Source: Sphagnum magellanicum
Lineage: Eukaryota > Streptophyta > Sphagnopsida > Sphagnales > Sphagnaceae
Direction: 5' to 3'
NCBI GenBank assembly: GCA_021904315.1
Contig: CM038912.1
Span: 24,278,949-24,342,948, forward strand
DNA length: 64,000 nucleotides
The notes beneath the pieces were generated by a model. That model worked only from the letters and a program-made list of their open reading frames with translations. It ran no database searches and had not been told where the DNA came from. A program made the position numbers and the translations under genes. Of this stretch, positions 44,285-57,055 are shown piece by piece (the first letter of the stretch is position 1; the number at the start of each line of letters is the position of its first letter).

Positions 44285-47200
44285 ATTTATTGGACAACAT
44301 GCTTATTCAATAGAAGTTGAAGGTCTCTTATAATTAGCGTTGAATCTTGTAGGTAAGGTCCGTTTGTAGTTAGTCTCACCTGCCACATTGCTCAGGCTTT
44401 TATGTGATTGTGTAATACAGCTCTTGGAACCATTTTACTTTGTTCAGCAATATACATCTATAATTGTCGTGCATTCACTGTCACTTCGGGAGGTTTATTT
44501 TTGTTGCGAGTGTTCCTACTTGGCTTTACTCATCAATATTTTTTTCTCATGTTGTGGGAAGTTAGAGGATCAACACAATACCTCCAATGTATGTGTTGTG
44601 GAGACTGGAGATTGGTTGGAGAAATGGAGATGCCAATCGTCTGTGTTCCAATTGAGAATGTCTCTGAAAGCAGTCTTGCAATAAGGTTGTGTGCTTGGTG
44701 TAGTGATTCTCTGTAGCCATACACTGCAGGCCAGGATATGATTCAAACTCTAGGACAAATTTCAGACAATGTGGGACGCTCAGATTGATCTGGCACAAAC
44801 CCTTGTTTGCTGTAGACATTCAACCTGTGTCATTTAACATCATCATTCTGCAGTCTGGTGACTCTATTCTTGTTAAGAGTCCTCACTGGCCTTTGCCTTT
44901 CATGACTTCATTGGAATGCATGCAAATGATAGAAAATTCAAGAAAAGAGTAAAATTCACAAGAAAGCCCTGCAGAAGGGCATTGAGAAATGTTTGTGTTC
45001 TCATACGGACCTAATATTCTAAATTCTTGAATCAATTTTGCTCAACTCCATGTGGTGCATCTCTGAGTGCTACAAGTAGGGCTCAAGCTCAGCTCGAAGA
45101 ATGAAATATGGTACACCTAGATTTCCCTTATGCGGAGTTAAGTAGAGCTCTGGCACAACTGGTAAGCCCCTGATTATTCTCTCACCTTTTTGACACTGAT
45201 ATGGTAGATGAAGCTGCTTGACAAAGCAGGAAAATATGAGTGTTGCAGACACTGGAGTTCAGAAAGTCAGAAAAACTTCCAGAGTCCTTCACCAGTGAGC
45301 AACCTGGGAAGCCTGAACCCAAAATCCCCAAGAAATCCCATAGCAATGGCAGCTCCACAGTAGATCCACAAATGTGGTCCAAGGCGCCATGCAAAACTGA
45401 GTCAGAAGGCCTGAAAGGATCCTGATCTCTCTATGAGAAACCAATCCACTGGAGAACATTGTGGTACAGAAATCTCATGATGAATTCTATATACTCATTT
45501 TTTCGCTAGAGCTGCAAAAGACTACATGCTTGACCACATTATCAAGAAACCCTCATAAGGGAGAAATCATTCGCTAAAAAAGAAACCTTGTATGCACAGA
45601 GTCTCATGATAACTTCCTTTTTGTTACAAAGTGATGCAGTAGACTTCAAAGGTGCTGAGTAACTTGTCTAGTAAAACCAGTGTTCTAATCACAATAACAT
45701 TCATGTTTCCTTACTGTGCTCAGAAGATAGCAATTTTGGAGCATGGTAGATGGTGGTGTGTGGATTATTCCTAGTTCAAAATACACATGATTTGGCAACG
45801 ATATCCCATTACAATCCAAGAATTCGGCATACTTACATGGGAACAAAGCACCTTGATGCAACAGTTTCATGGACGATGTTACCTCTCTTTGGTTTTTCTC
45901 TTGGAAAAATTGTTAGCGACTTTTTTTCTGTCAATCAATCATAAAGATGGTGGGTATGAGCAACGCTACAACACTGTCTGAATTAAGCTAACACCTTTGC
46001 ACTGCTAATAGAAGAATCAATTCCCCTAAGATTTTCTCCCAACACCTGACCTGGTTAAGTCCAAATGCACCAAGGATATGGCACATCCAGATTATAATTA
46101 CACCAGCAGAGTTTTGTTAAACTGCTAGTGTAACTTCACAAGAGCAGAAAGGACTTTGGAGAATCGCATCATCGCAAGGGACAAAAATGTACTACCTGGA
46201 ATGGTCAAGCCCCTACCCATTCTGTTGGGTAACGTGACAGGTGAGCCAGGTGATGAAGATTATGTCATATAATGAGGTCAAGAAAATGACATAATCTTCT
46301 GCCACCCCAGACCTTAATGTTGCTTAGAATCCACCTTGTGGATCAATGGTATCAGTGAGGTTCCATGTGTGGAGAAACTAGAGCAGAGTGTGTTGTTGGG
46401 CTATTTAGGACTCTGGAGAAATGGTCACAACTTCCAAGAGACTACAACTCCATTTTGAAGGGCTGACAACGGGACCCTGCATGGCTGCGGCTTCAGGAGC
46501 TTCAGAAGGTCAAGTGCCCCAAGGCAAGACCAAATAAAGAGAAGAATTCTAGATCCTTGAAAAATCAAAAACAATTATCACGGATTTGAGTGGACACAAC
46601 CTGAGGTCCTTCAGAGAACAGGCTTCCAAGTGTTGCTGCAAGGTTTGATTTTCAGGTGAGGATTGGTGGTGTTGAAGGTGTTGAGAAAACAAGATTGTTG
46701 ATAATGATGATGATGATGATACAAATGGACCAGGATTCACACCCCAGTTGCTGGTCTTCCCCAAAAACATTTGCCATATTTCCAAGTTTAGCCAAAGAAG
46801 GTGAAGAAGTACTTCCAGCATAAAATTTGTTGGCTTGCAATTTGAGAAGGTTCAGAAACTGGGTTCAAATTGCTCCATTGAAAAGGGGCACTCATTCTGC
46901 TGAAGGTATGTGAACAACAAAACCAAGTCCAATGGAGTGGGTACCACACAACTTCCGGTTTTAAGGTATTCTATTGCTAGAATCCTCAACAATCCAGTGT
47001 AACAACTCAAGAACTGCACCAAATCGGAGGATTAGAAATATAACTCAAACTCGTTGATTAACATAGAGAGAAGTTCCATGTGGGTAGTGTGGCCTTTGTG
47101 TGGGTGGGAGCCCAAGTGCAGGGAATGCTCACTGGGTGATGCAAGAAGAGCAATGACATTTATTGACCTGATGCCACCATCTTCAGAGTTTCAAGGACTT

Positions 47201-49913
47201 TCTATTCCAACAAACGCTCAATTTCCTTTCAATCAGAAACTCACTGACCCAAACAACATATTATTCTAAAGCCTGCATCTCAATGACTTAGAATGATTGT
47301 TTTTTTTGCATCTCTATATGTCGCTTGTGCAGCAGCTGCCATAGTACTGAGGTTGGTCAGTCTATAAACACAAATTTTTACATCCAATTTCTCCAACCCT
47401 TTTTCTTCATTTTTTTCAGATCATGGATTCATTTGCATGGATGCCAAGAATTTGGCTAGAGTTATTGAAAATGAGCAAATATGTGATCAATGATCATCCC
47501 ACTCGTATGTGAAGCATTCCACCATTTAGATGATACTTTCTAACGTTAACACTAGAAACACAATGTGATGATGGCTCATAAAGCTATTGCCTTTCATTTT
47601 TGGTGTTCTTGTTTTGAAAAATAAATGCAATTGAAATGTAAGGTTCAAGTCCCTCTTTCCCATATTTGGCCCTTAAAATGAGTTCAGGTTTCTCGGTGAG
47701 AAGAGGGTCTTTGAAGCACTACTGGGAGGTTGACTTGGGTCATAACATTTTGTGATCCTCCTTTCAATTGCTTTGATTTTCTCTCTTATGTAAATAACAA
47801 AGCATAGTGGATTTTCTTTTAAATGAAGAGAATAGTTTTCTTGATTGGGTTTTTTTGTTTGGGGGGGGTGGGGAAGAGGGTGAGGGGGAGTCGAGTGGAA
47901 TCACACCCTCCTAGTACAAAAGAAGAAAAGAAACGGAAAAGTCACCAAGTGCCGAAATAGTTACAATAAGATCCTACCCTCACAAGGTAAGTGACAATAC
48001 CATATAATGCAAGTAGCTTGCCACTCACTTCTAAATGCTAGCCCATGTCCCTCAGTGAAAAAAATTAAATTAAATTACATCTTTTTTGAAGACCTCATGT
48101 AGTACACAAAGTAACATTTAACTCCTAAGAAAACTCATGACTTGTCTTATTTTCAAAGTTTTGAACATTCTTAAGATCTAGGTGACCATGAATGAAATAC
48201 CATATAATTTGCTTGAGCAGATATAGTCAGTTTGAAATTAGGCAGATTTGCAATGGCCCCCATACCACCAATGAAGAAGGCAGTGAATTTTGTTTACTAT
48301 GTAGTTTGTTGGCCGGTATATACATGGTATAGGTATTGGTGTTAAGGACCATATCACACGGGTATCTGAGTCTAAAAGGATTGGGATCCATATTTGGATT
48401 AGGTGGGTATGAAAAAGTTGACATGCACTACCATTTATCATATGACCCTATAACAGAATGTGGTATACTACAGTCTACGAGTTGCCCTTAGTTGCTATGT
48501 GGCTGGTATGGGTTGGATGTGACAATGTATCTTAGGATTTCCTATGGGCAGGTATTGCTACAGTGTTGAATTACTTGAAGATGAGTTAGAAGATGCTGGT
48601 TACTTGGATCTAGTATAGTTTTAGATTGCATTTAGTAATGTTTATTTCTTTTGTTGGAAATTATTACATTTGAAGATAGAATTTTCTTTTCACATAATAA
48701 AAAAGTTGACATTTAATATGTGTCAATATTAGTCTCTCAATAACTATATACATATCATTATCTAACTAATTACAAAGTTCATTATACTCATATTCTAATG
48801 TATATAAAGTTGACTATTTGCCCAACACTCATTGGAACTTGAGAGAGATGGGAGGGTGAATACTTTGTTACATTTCAACAAAAAAATAAAATTACAACTT
48901 TGTTACATTTCCTTCTTCCAACACTCTTTTCCCCAGTCTGGAAAAGGAAAATCTTGCAACAAATCTTCAAGACAGATAAAATGAACCAGCAAATTTCTAC
49001 AGAAGTGAACAAGCTTGGCTTAGTTCCAAAATAAACATCTGGAAGCAAGCCCCCACAAAAACATTAATCAAAAGAAAAAAAGAGTACTGCTAAGTTTAAG
49101 TTCAAAACTTGATAACCTTGTTGTAGCTATAATGGCCCTGGGTCCATAATCATTGGCATTGGCATTGACATTTTTGTGATTATTTGCAGGAGTTACCATG
49201 CCCATCAGCATCACTTCATCTTGTTGATGCTACAAGAAGGTTGTCATATTTATTTGTATCCTCACTCAAAGGTGATGATCACAATGAATGGTTTCAATGA
49301 AGTTTTATCCTTGGATCCCAAGGATGGAGTTCAACTCCTTTATCATCAAGCCACACCAAACTACCTCACTTGTTTGTTTAAGGGGTGATGAAGGTTGGGG
49401 AAGGGGGGAAAATTCAGGAAGGAAGGTGTTTTTCAAGTTCATTAGTGCAATTTGATATGATTTTTTTCTTTCCCTTGAACTTATCATTCAATATGTCCAA
49501 ACTATCTTAAATAGTGTCCTAGGGTAGGCAAAAAGTTGTGTCTAGTTGTGTGATGTAATTATGTTTAGTTTTTTGCCTCCAACTTTCTGTCTTTTTTTGC
49601 AGTTCTGAAAAGTTGTGAAAACTTAAGGCATTTGTGATCCTCACAATCCTATCTTCTGCACAAGACAAAAGGCACATCAACTACACAACAGGTTTGCCAG
49701 AGGTAAATTAACAAATTCAAGGTTTCAAGTTTCAACCACCCTAAATATACCTAATCAAATGCCAAATTCAGGATGTGTCCAACAACGGAAGTCTAGTAAG
49801 ATGGAATCCAGTCCCCCACTGCATAGTGGTTTAAAGTTTCAACTTTGTGAACAGATATTAGGAGATGTTGAAGACCGTTTTCACAATGTGGAGACTAGTT
49901 TTTGGGTCTAAAG
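44285..49913 (+). repeat. 3' flank of copy D (duplication unit tail)
   Basis: Aligns with the C tail up to TTTTGGGTCTAAAGG, after which it stops abruptly. It contains the 63-codon ORF (47078-47269) and a strong G-rich run (about 47861-47892: runs of 8, 4, 3 and 5 G on the plus strand). No gene recognised. Confidence 0.65.
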
Positions 49914-50593
49914 GTGCTTATTTAATTGGTTTGAAACATGAGGCCATCCAATGAAAAATGGGGAAACATAGATAGCATGAAGAGTTACAAACTAGAGGTG
50001 GCCCCTAGGTGTTTTTTTTTTAAAGGCAATTTTCTCATCTACTCAAACTTCTAGGCATGGACACCCATTGGATTGTGACTACCTAAAAAGTCCATATGGG
50101 GGGGGGGGGGGAGTTGGCATGTTTAGGTTTGTGTATATTCAAGACTCCTTGAACCCCGTGCATAATGCACAGGTGTGTTATTTCAACAATGTTTGGTTCA
50201 TGTTTCTGGTTGTTTAAAAAAACTTTTTTTTTCAAACAATTGTTAGTCCCCCGCGCCTCAATTCTTAACTGTTCGTAATCACTGTTCGTCCGGAGTCACT
50301 GTCCATCCGAAGTCGAGGAAAGAACCTTGGAGGAGAGGAGATCTGCCAGGAGGCTCAGAAGCCCCGGCCTGCCTTTCTTTTGTGCCCAGCCCGCCCATGC
50401 TGGCCCATCGTCACAGACTAAGTGAATTTATATATATGATTCAAGACTCCTTGGCATAGCATCTAGAGGAGTGGATGGACTAGTCACGACTCACTACACT
50501 TATACCTTGAATAAGTTAGCACAATGGCCCAAAATGAATTGAAGTTGAAGATTGATGTAACAATTTTTTGCACTGGAACCCTAAGTAAGAGAG
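49914..50593. other. Sequence replacing the minisatellite part of the D tail
   Basis: The B and C minisatellite and outer left TIR are absent here; unrelated DNA stands instead, with a 12-14 G run at about 50098-50111 and a SINE-like insertion. Homology to the unit resumes near 50594. Confidence 0.5.
50152..50438 (+). mobile_element. SINE-like retroelement (287 bp) with a 15-bp target duplication
   Basis: The 15-bp sequence ATTCAAGACTCCTTG stands at 50137-50151 and again at 50439-50453. The enclosed 287 bp start AACCCCGTGCATAATGCACAGG, are GC-rich in the 3' half and end in a TA-rich tail (TTTATATATATG). A long perfect target duplication plus a simple tail fits a non-LTR (SINE or truncated LINE) insertion. 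The head recurs at 52883. No A/B box was recognised. Confidence 0.7.
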
Positions 50594-50715
50594 CACACTA
50601 TCCCAAACTGAAGCAAAGTTGAAACATGTTTTTACAATATCACTTAAAATTAGTCAAGTGTAAGACTTGAAGAGGCCCACCAATTTATACTTATCAGCCA
50701 TGTGGCAGCATTGCA
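50594..50715. repeat. Last homologous piece of the D duplication unit
   Basis: CACACTATCCCAAACTGAAG through GGCCCACCAATTTATACTTA matches the inner left TIR arm and adjacent core of the B element. This is the right limit of recognisable unit homology in the window. Confidence 0.65.
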
Positions 50716-52866
50716 TTGTGGTGAAGGGAGGGAGACAACAAGAGGGTGATGGGTGTCTATTGGGATGGGATAATGGAGTGAATGATAGACTGGTGGAAAG
50801 ATGAGAATGGGATGGGCAAAGGCACATTGCTCAAAAATGGATGATGGAAGGTTGATGAGGGCAATGAGAAGATGTTTCAGCATAAAAAATTACACTACAA
50901 AGGAAGACTAGAACTGGGGGAGTGGTGGGGAGGGGAGTGTCACAAATGAACATGGGGGGTGACATTGACAAGATATTCTAATTTTAAAGTTGACCCATGT
51001 TGTTTTTTTCACACTTCCTACCATGTTTAATAAACCCTAATATGGGAAGTGATAAGCATCTTAAAGTTTATTTAAGGGAAGAGATAAATTTTCTTATTGA
51101 TAATCCCAAATCATTAGAGGCATCCTTTTCCCATCACCTTCTTTTCTTCCCCCCGTTTTTTTTTTTTTTGTTGCTTCCATCAAATCCAACATAAAATTCA
51201 TTAATTGTTTGTCAAAACAAAAACAAAAAGTGCTTGCAACAATGCAATATAAAAATAGAGGATTACTCAAACAATTGCAACTTGAAAGGACTCCAACTGG
51301 AGGGACACACATGAACATATCTCAAGGACTTCATTTAGCTATAGCTTGGACGGTGCCTCTTAATTAAGGCAATCCTCCCACGTGGGGTAGAGCACATGGT
51401 TGCACAAGGACTAAGACATTTTGGATAGGATGTTTTCGTGAAGTAAGCTCCTTAAGATGTCTTTACCTAGTTTAAACAATCTAATTCATTCACTTGTCTT
51501 GATCCAAAGACTCTCCTCCAATGGCAAAATAGTCACCTACAAAAGCCCTGCGTTGCACACTAAACTTATGTAGGAGGTTAAGTATAGTTCCAACTCTAGT
51601 TAGCATGGAGTTAATGCACAATTACACATCCCACTAACATCTAGATGGTGGGTGATGCAAAGACATAAGGACTGAAATCAAAGCCTAGGGTGAACACCCA
51701 ATTACACATCCCAAATTAACATCCAATTTCCATTAAAATTCAATTAACATCCAACTTCTTGCTCATCCAAATCAAAAGCACTGTCCATTAGAAGCACATG
51801 GTAACCTAGAAGTCTTACATGTTTAAAAAAGCCAAGCAAGTTCTATTGCCCTACTACAAAGAAATTATGGAGTAGTAAATTGTTAGGTTTTATAAACATT
51901 TTGTTTGGTCTTCAAGTCCTGACAATGAGAAATGGACAGAACTGCATTCATGGGCTAAAAAATTAACATATCCTGCTTCAAGATCATCCAATGAAGCTTA
52001 CCCAACCCATACCCTATCCCTGATGCTGTTGGTTATTTTGGGTCATTCCCATGTGCTCCATGCATGCTAAGAGGTGTCTCTCTCTCTATTATCCTCACCA
52101 AAAAGCTCGTTTATGAAGGTTGACATGAGGCAAACTAGAGTTGTGTTGCCCCCACAATTTTACCTTTGTTGGGGTACAAGCCTAACCCTAGCTATCACAT
52201 TTTAGGGACACCTTTTCAAGGCCCATGAAGTCTCAATTTTCCACACCCTTGCTAAAAATTTCACTTGTTGTTCCCTAAGTACATTGTAAAGAGGAGACAT
52301 TTGGTCCCTTTTTTTTATTAAGGATGAACCTAAAACATGACTTTGACATTTGATAAATGTCAAGAACCTAGAGATTTTGGGGTATCCATTTGGCTTTGGG
52401 AATTGATCTTCCAATAATGTTTTAGCTAAGCAAGTACCTAATGTGTTGCAAGTCATGTTGAAGCATCCTCTATGTAAGAAATCTCTTGAGTTCCAATCTC
52501 TTGAATTTGAAAAGGAAATTTATGGGGACAGTAGTTTGCACACGAATAATAGAAATTTTATACTTCATTTTGCAAAACCCAATTGATTTTAATATAAGCA
52601 TGATTTGGGTTAATGAATTTTCAATGGGACCTGATTACTTTTCAAAACTTGTATAAATATTAATTATATCCTAAAAATATATATCAAAATCATTCCTCAC
52701 ATTGTCAAGGGGTGCTCACTAGATGGAAATGGATTTCCTTTGATTTCCTTTCTTATTTCTAAAACAAGAGGAGGAAAAAGTTAACAACTCAACTGGGGAA
52801 ACCCATTTCTCGTAACCCAAATTTCAATCAACCTCACCCACAATACACACGCCTCCTCCCCCTTTA
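50716..52866. other. No gene seen
   Basis: AT-rich spacer without recognisable protein motif, RNA gene or repeat structure, apart from a T run near 51165. Confidence 0.5.
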
Positions 52867-52882
52867 TAGAAGACTAGTGTGC

Positions 52883-53796
52883 ACCCCGTGCCTAATGCAC
52901 AGGTGTGTTATTTCAACAATGTTTGGTTCATGTTTTAGTTATATTTTTATGTGTTTCTTTTTCATTTTTGTATTTTTGTTTATTTGGATGCAAGTTTGAA
53001 GTTTGGAGAAAGAAGACACATCTCATTCTTTTTCAAGTAGGGTTTTTTTTTATTATTATAAGTTTTATTTTTTCTTCGTTTTTACTCTTTATTTGGTTTC
53101 TTTTTTTTGTAATTTTTTTCTCTTAAAATGATTTTATTGTATTTCTCTTTCTTTGTTTCATTTGTTTCCATTCTTTTTTTATAATTTTTGTGTTTTTATT
53201 TTTTTTTGTTTATGTTTGTTTCAGGTTTTTATTTTTTATATTCTTTTTTTTGTCTATCTTCATTTTTTTTCTATTTTATGCGTTTATTTTTTTCATAAAA
53301 ATATCATTTAAATCTCGTCGAAGAAGGGCTGCGTCGAAATTGAGATTTTTTGGCGAAAGTAAAATGAGATTTTTACGACTATTGAAAGTCTCACGCCGAA
53401 AAAAAGCTGCGTCGAAATTGAGATTTTTTGGCGGAAGTAAAATGAGACTTTTACGGCTATTGAAAATCTCATTTTAAATTTCGCCCAAAAAAGGTTACGT
53501 AAAAAATCGCACCACTCCTGTTGCAGTGCACATTCTCAGAGCCTACACAGTGCAGAGAGAGAGAGAGCGTGCGTGAGCGCGAAAAAGGCACGGAGATAGT
53601 AAATGCACACATGTACTTACACACACTGTGTCTTAAGACTCAGTAGACGGATGGTGTGCAGCCGGCAACCTCGGAGCTTCCAGGGTGTCCATTCGCATGG
53701 ACGACCGGACGGACGGACAGAGGGATGACGGGACGGGCGGGTTCAGGGGCGGCTTCATTTGTCATCCCGACGTCTTTTGCTATAGATAATAACTGA
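52883..53796 (+). mobile_element. Repeat element sharing its head with the SINE-like copy
   Basis: 52883-52936 repeats the head of the 50152 element (ACCCCGTGC-TAATGCACAGG..., GTTATTTCAACAATG). Then follow a T-rich stretch (52937-53300), two 78-bp tandem units, and a GC-rich end (53500-53760) with GA repeats and GGACGGACGGAC. AGAAGAC at 52868-52874 and 53797-53803 might be a short target duplication, in which case the element starts at 52875. The class is uncertain; apparent ORFs in the T-rich part are low complexity. Confidence 0.4.
53328..53485. repeat. 78-bp tandem repeat, two units
   Basis: GCTGCGTCGAAATTGAGATT starts at 53328 and again at 53406, each followed by TTTTGGCGRAAGTAAAATGA and a CTATTGAAA phrase. 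A decayed third start may lie at about 53490 (GGTTACGT). Confidence 0.8.
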
Positions 53797-54344
53797 AGAA
53801 GACAAAAAGGTGTTATTTAAGAAATAATTTTTTTAAAGCTAACTTAGGAGCCTCAGTCTTAAAGTACCCTAAAGCAACAACACTGGCATGTGGACTTCAT
53901 GAATTATAAAGCCGTCTGTAATTAGTATGAACCCGGGCATTGAGGTGAGCAGTCTTGGACTCATTTGCCCAAAGACGATGATGACAAAATGTAGAGAGCT
54001 ATTATAGAGCCAAAATTTAGGGTTTGAACCCATTCAAAATTAGTAGTATGAGCCCTTATTATTAGGGGTGTGCTGTGTTGGACTTGTTGGCCAAAACACT
54101 ATCATTACAAATTTAATGTGATTTGGAGTTATCCAGAGCTAGGATTTAGGGTTTGACGTAGAATGTGTGGGGTTGAAAATAATGGACAAACAGTGGCTAT
54201 AATGAGTTATACGGGTTCTTGCCACTTGGTCGATTTTGAGTATCATTTTCTTTATCCGGTTTACAAAGTAACCAAACCCGCAAGATCAATCTCCTACTAG
54301 AATTCGATTGTGCTATGAGGCTCTTGCTCTGACCGGACCCTTAA

Positions 54345-54562
54345 GGTGCATCCACACTTGGTGTTAAGGACTCTACTGCTGAGTCCTCCTCTAACACCAT
54401 CCTAGCCATTTAGGACTTAAACCTAGTTACCATGAAAATTTTATGTTAAGCTAAACTTCACTTAACAATAATAAGTTATCCATCATTTTAACATTGGGTG
54501 CCACCTAGGATGCCACTTAGATTTTCATTTAACACTAACTTAGCATCAAGTGTGAATGCACC
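54345..54562. mobile_element. MITE copy 1 (218 bp)
   Basis: Ends are inverted: GGTGCATCCACACTTGGTGT at the left and, reverse-complemented, GGTGCATTCACACTTGATGC at the right. TTAA precedes the left end. The internal sequence is non-coding and matches copy 2. Confidence 0.8.
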
Positions 54563-54779
54563 ATCAGCATCTTGGAACCTGCACTGCACAACTTGTTTCT
54601 TATTGAAAACCTAAACTGAATTACCTAGTGGTGCAATGTTTCTTCACACAAGCTCTGGCTCTTTCAGCAGCTAATAAAATAGGTTTTTGAAATCCTAGAA
54701 GGTAGGATGTACCCTTTAGTTGTGTTGTGATATTTAATTGGTAGTTTAATAATAATGCGTCTTAGTTTATGAGTTTAAC

Positions 54780-54990
54780 AGTGCATTCACACTTGGTGTT
54801 AAGGACTCTAGTATTAAGTTCCCTAACACCAAGCTAGTCATTTAGGACCTAAACCTATTTATCATGAAGATTTTATGTTAAGATAACATTCACTTAATGT
54901 TCAACAATCACTCATTTAACATTGGGTGCTACCTAAGATGCCACCTAGATTTTCACTTAACACTGACTTAACATTAGGTGTGAATGTACC
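54780..54990. mobile_element. MITE copy 2 (211 bp)
   Basis: Same family and orientation as copy 1, starting about 435 bp further along. It begins GTGCATTCACACTTGGTGTT and ends GTGTGAATGTACC, followed by TTAA. A TTAA or TAA target would fit a Tourist/Harbinger-type MITE, but left TTAA is clear only for copy 1 and right TTAA only for copy 2. Confidence 0.78.
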
Positions 54991-54994
54991 TTAA

Positions 54995-57021
54995 GATAGG
55001 TGGAATTGGACCTAGGTTAAACCAGACCTAGGTTAAACTCCATTTAAATATATTAAGAATTAGAACATGAGGTTCAGAAACTTTTTAAGACTGCTTCAAA
55101 TTGACATTGGAGGTTCCATCAACTTTTTAAAAATAACCAGAACCAGAATTGATGATGATGATGAAGAATTAGATGAACTAGAATTAGATGTTTCTTTCAA
55201 AAATAAAAATTAGCAAGCATCAAAACTATAAGTTTTCTTTGAAATGAAAAATCAAACAATATTAACATGTATCAATATTGTCTAGTGTTCTTAGTTTTGG
55301 TAAAACACATCTAGTTTCAATTTCAAGATTTTAGAAAATTTGATGGAACCTTCTAGTTTCAATAGTAGCTAGTAATTTTAATTCGATGTGATCTTTGTTC
55401 CAATTTCAAAACCAATTCTTTGCATTCTTAACCTCAATTTTTAGTTTTTTTTAAAAGAAAAAATCAAAGCAAATATGGTTCAAAAGCCATATGCACAAAA
55501 TATAAACACTAACTTTCATGTCAATTAATGTTTTCTTTTGTGACAAGTTTTGCACATAGTTAGTTGATAGTTAAATGTGTCATGCGAGGCAACCAAAGGA
55601 TTTTTAATTTTAATTCACCATCAAATCACTAGGATTTGACCGCTTGAATTGAGATAAGAATCACTTTCATGATCAATCTATGTTTGCCATCATTATGGAT
55701 AACCAAGCTTGACCATTTGATGCCATATGCACCCACCTCCCTTGGGTCTTTATTCATGCTTCCAATCCCCTAAACCCTAAACTCATTGTCATTGTTTGTA
55801 ATTATGTGTGCCAAGAATTAAATATTATTGCCAATATGAATTTTGAATTTCATGTGAACACAAGTTAATAAAATGAAATAGCTTTATACAAGAATTTCAT
55901 TATCACAATCATGATTACAGAAAACAAATTCACAATATTCACTTAATGGGAGCATGACCTAAAATGAGCAATGAGGTGAAAAAATGAAAAAGAGCACAAA
56001 GATTGCCTTAATTCAACACCTAATGTGAAGTGTTGATCATTTACCATCATGGTTGTGTTCTAAGTAGTTTTTTTTGTCTATTTTGTATTATGGTTGCAAG
56101 TGCTTACATTCATCGAAATAAAGGAAAGGTGGGCACTTGGTTTTGCTTGGTAAGTTCATAGGTTTATCATCTTTGTTGTTTGTTCTTCATAATGAATCAA
56201 TAAGCTTTGCCACCAATTGCTTCAATGGATTTTATGATGGTGGGAAATTGATGGAGCTTTGACTATAAAGAGCAAAAGTTTGCTCAAAGAGGGGGCCTTT
56301 GGTTGTTTTGGATGTAATTTGCATTTTTTAATACATTCATGAAAAGAATGCTTGTGGTGTACACTTTAGTCTTTGAAATTCCATTGTGTTGGAGAGTTAA
56401 AGTGATAGCATTTAGGATGGGCTATTGATGAAGATGACACAAAATCAAGGAATTCTAGAGCAATCTTGAAATGGCATTGTTTCAAAAATAATTAAACTTG
56501 AAACTGGGAAATTAATTTTGTGGTGGGATGGGAATGAGTACCCTTGTGGGCACTATAAGATGGAACTTTCCATATGGGAATTTGACAAAAACTAGAAATC
56601 ACATATTTATCAAACATGAAATTGGGCTAAGGTAGAAACTTATGCAAGCTTTTGGGTTGTTGAAAAGATTTTGGGATGGAACATTAAAGGGTATGTTGAC
56701 ACTCAATTAGAGAATTTAATTCACCTAGGTTTTAACATCATAGATTTTCTTTTGAGTGTCTAGTTTTATAGAAACTACAAAATACATATAGTTTTGTTTC
56801 TTTGTCAATATTGGTGTGTTTCATCAAGGTTCTACATCCTCTTCTTTTTGGCTATAGGAGGACTAAATTTCAAAGAAAATGTTACATTTAATGAATTCTC
56901 AATTGATAATACAAGTTTTCTTTAATTCCAATTTCAATGTTGTGCAGATTTGTTGTGATCAACATCCTTGTTTGATTGTTGAATGTTGGCCTTGGGAATG
57001 GCACAAAGGTTAATGAAAGGA

Positions 57022-57055
<34 letters not shown>

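Noticed and set aside
52905-53300. Phe/Leu-rich ORFs that look like membrane proteins
   Set aside because: They arise from a long T-rich tract; no conserved motif.
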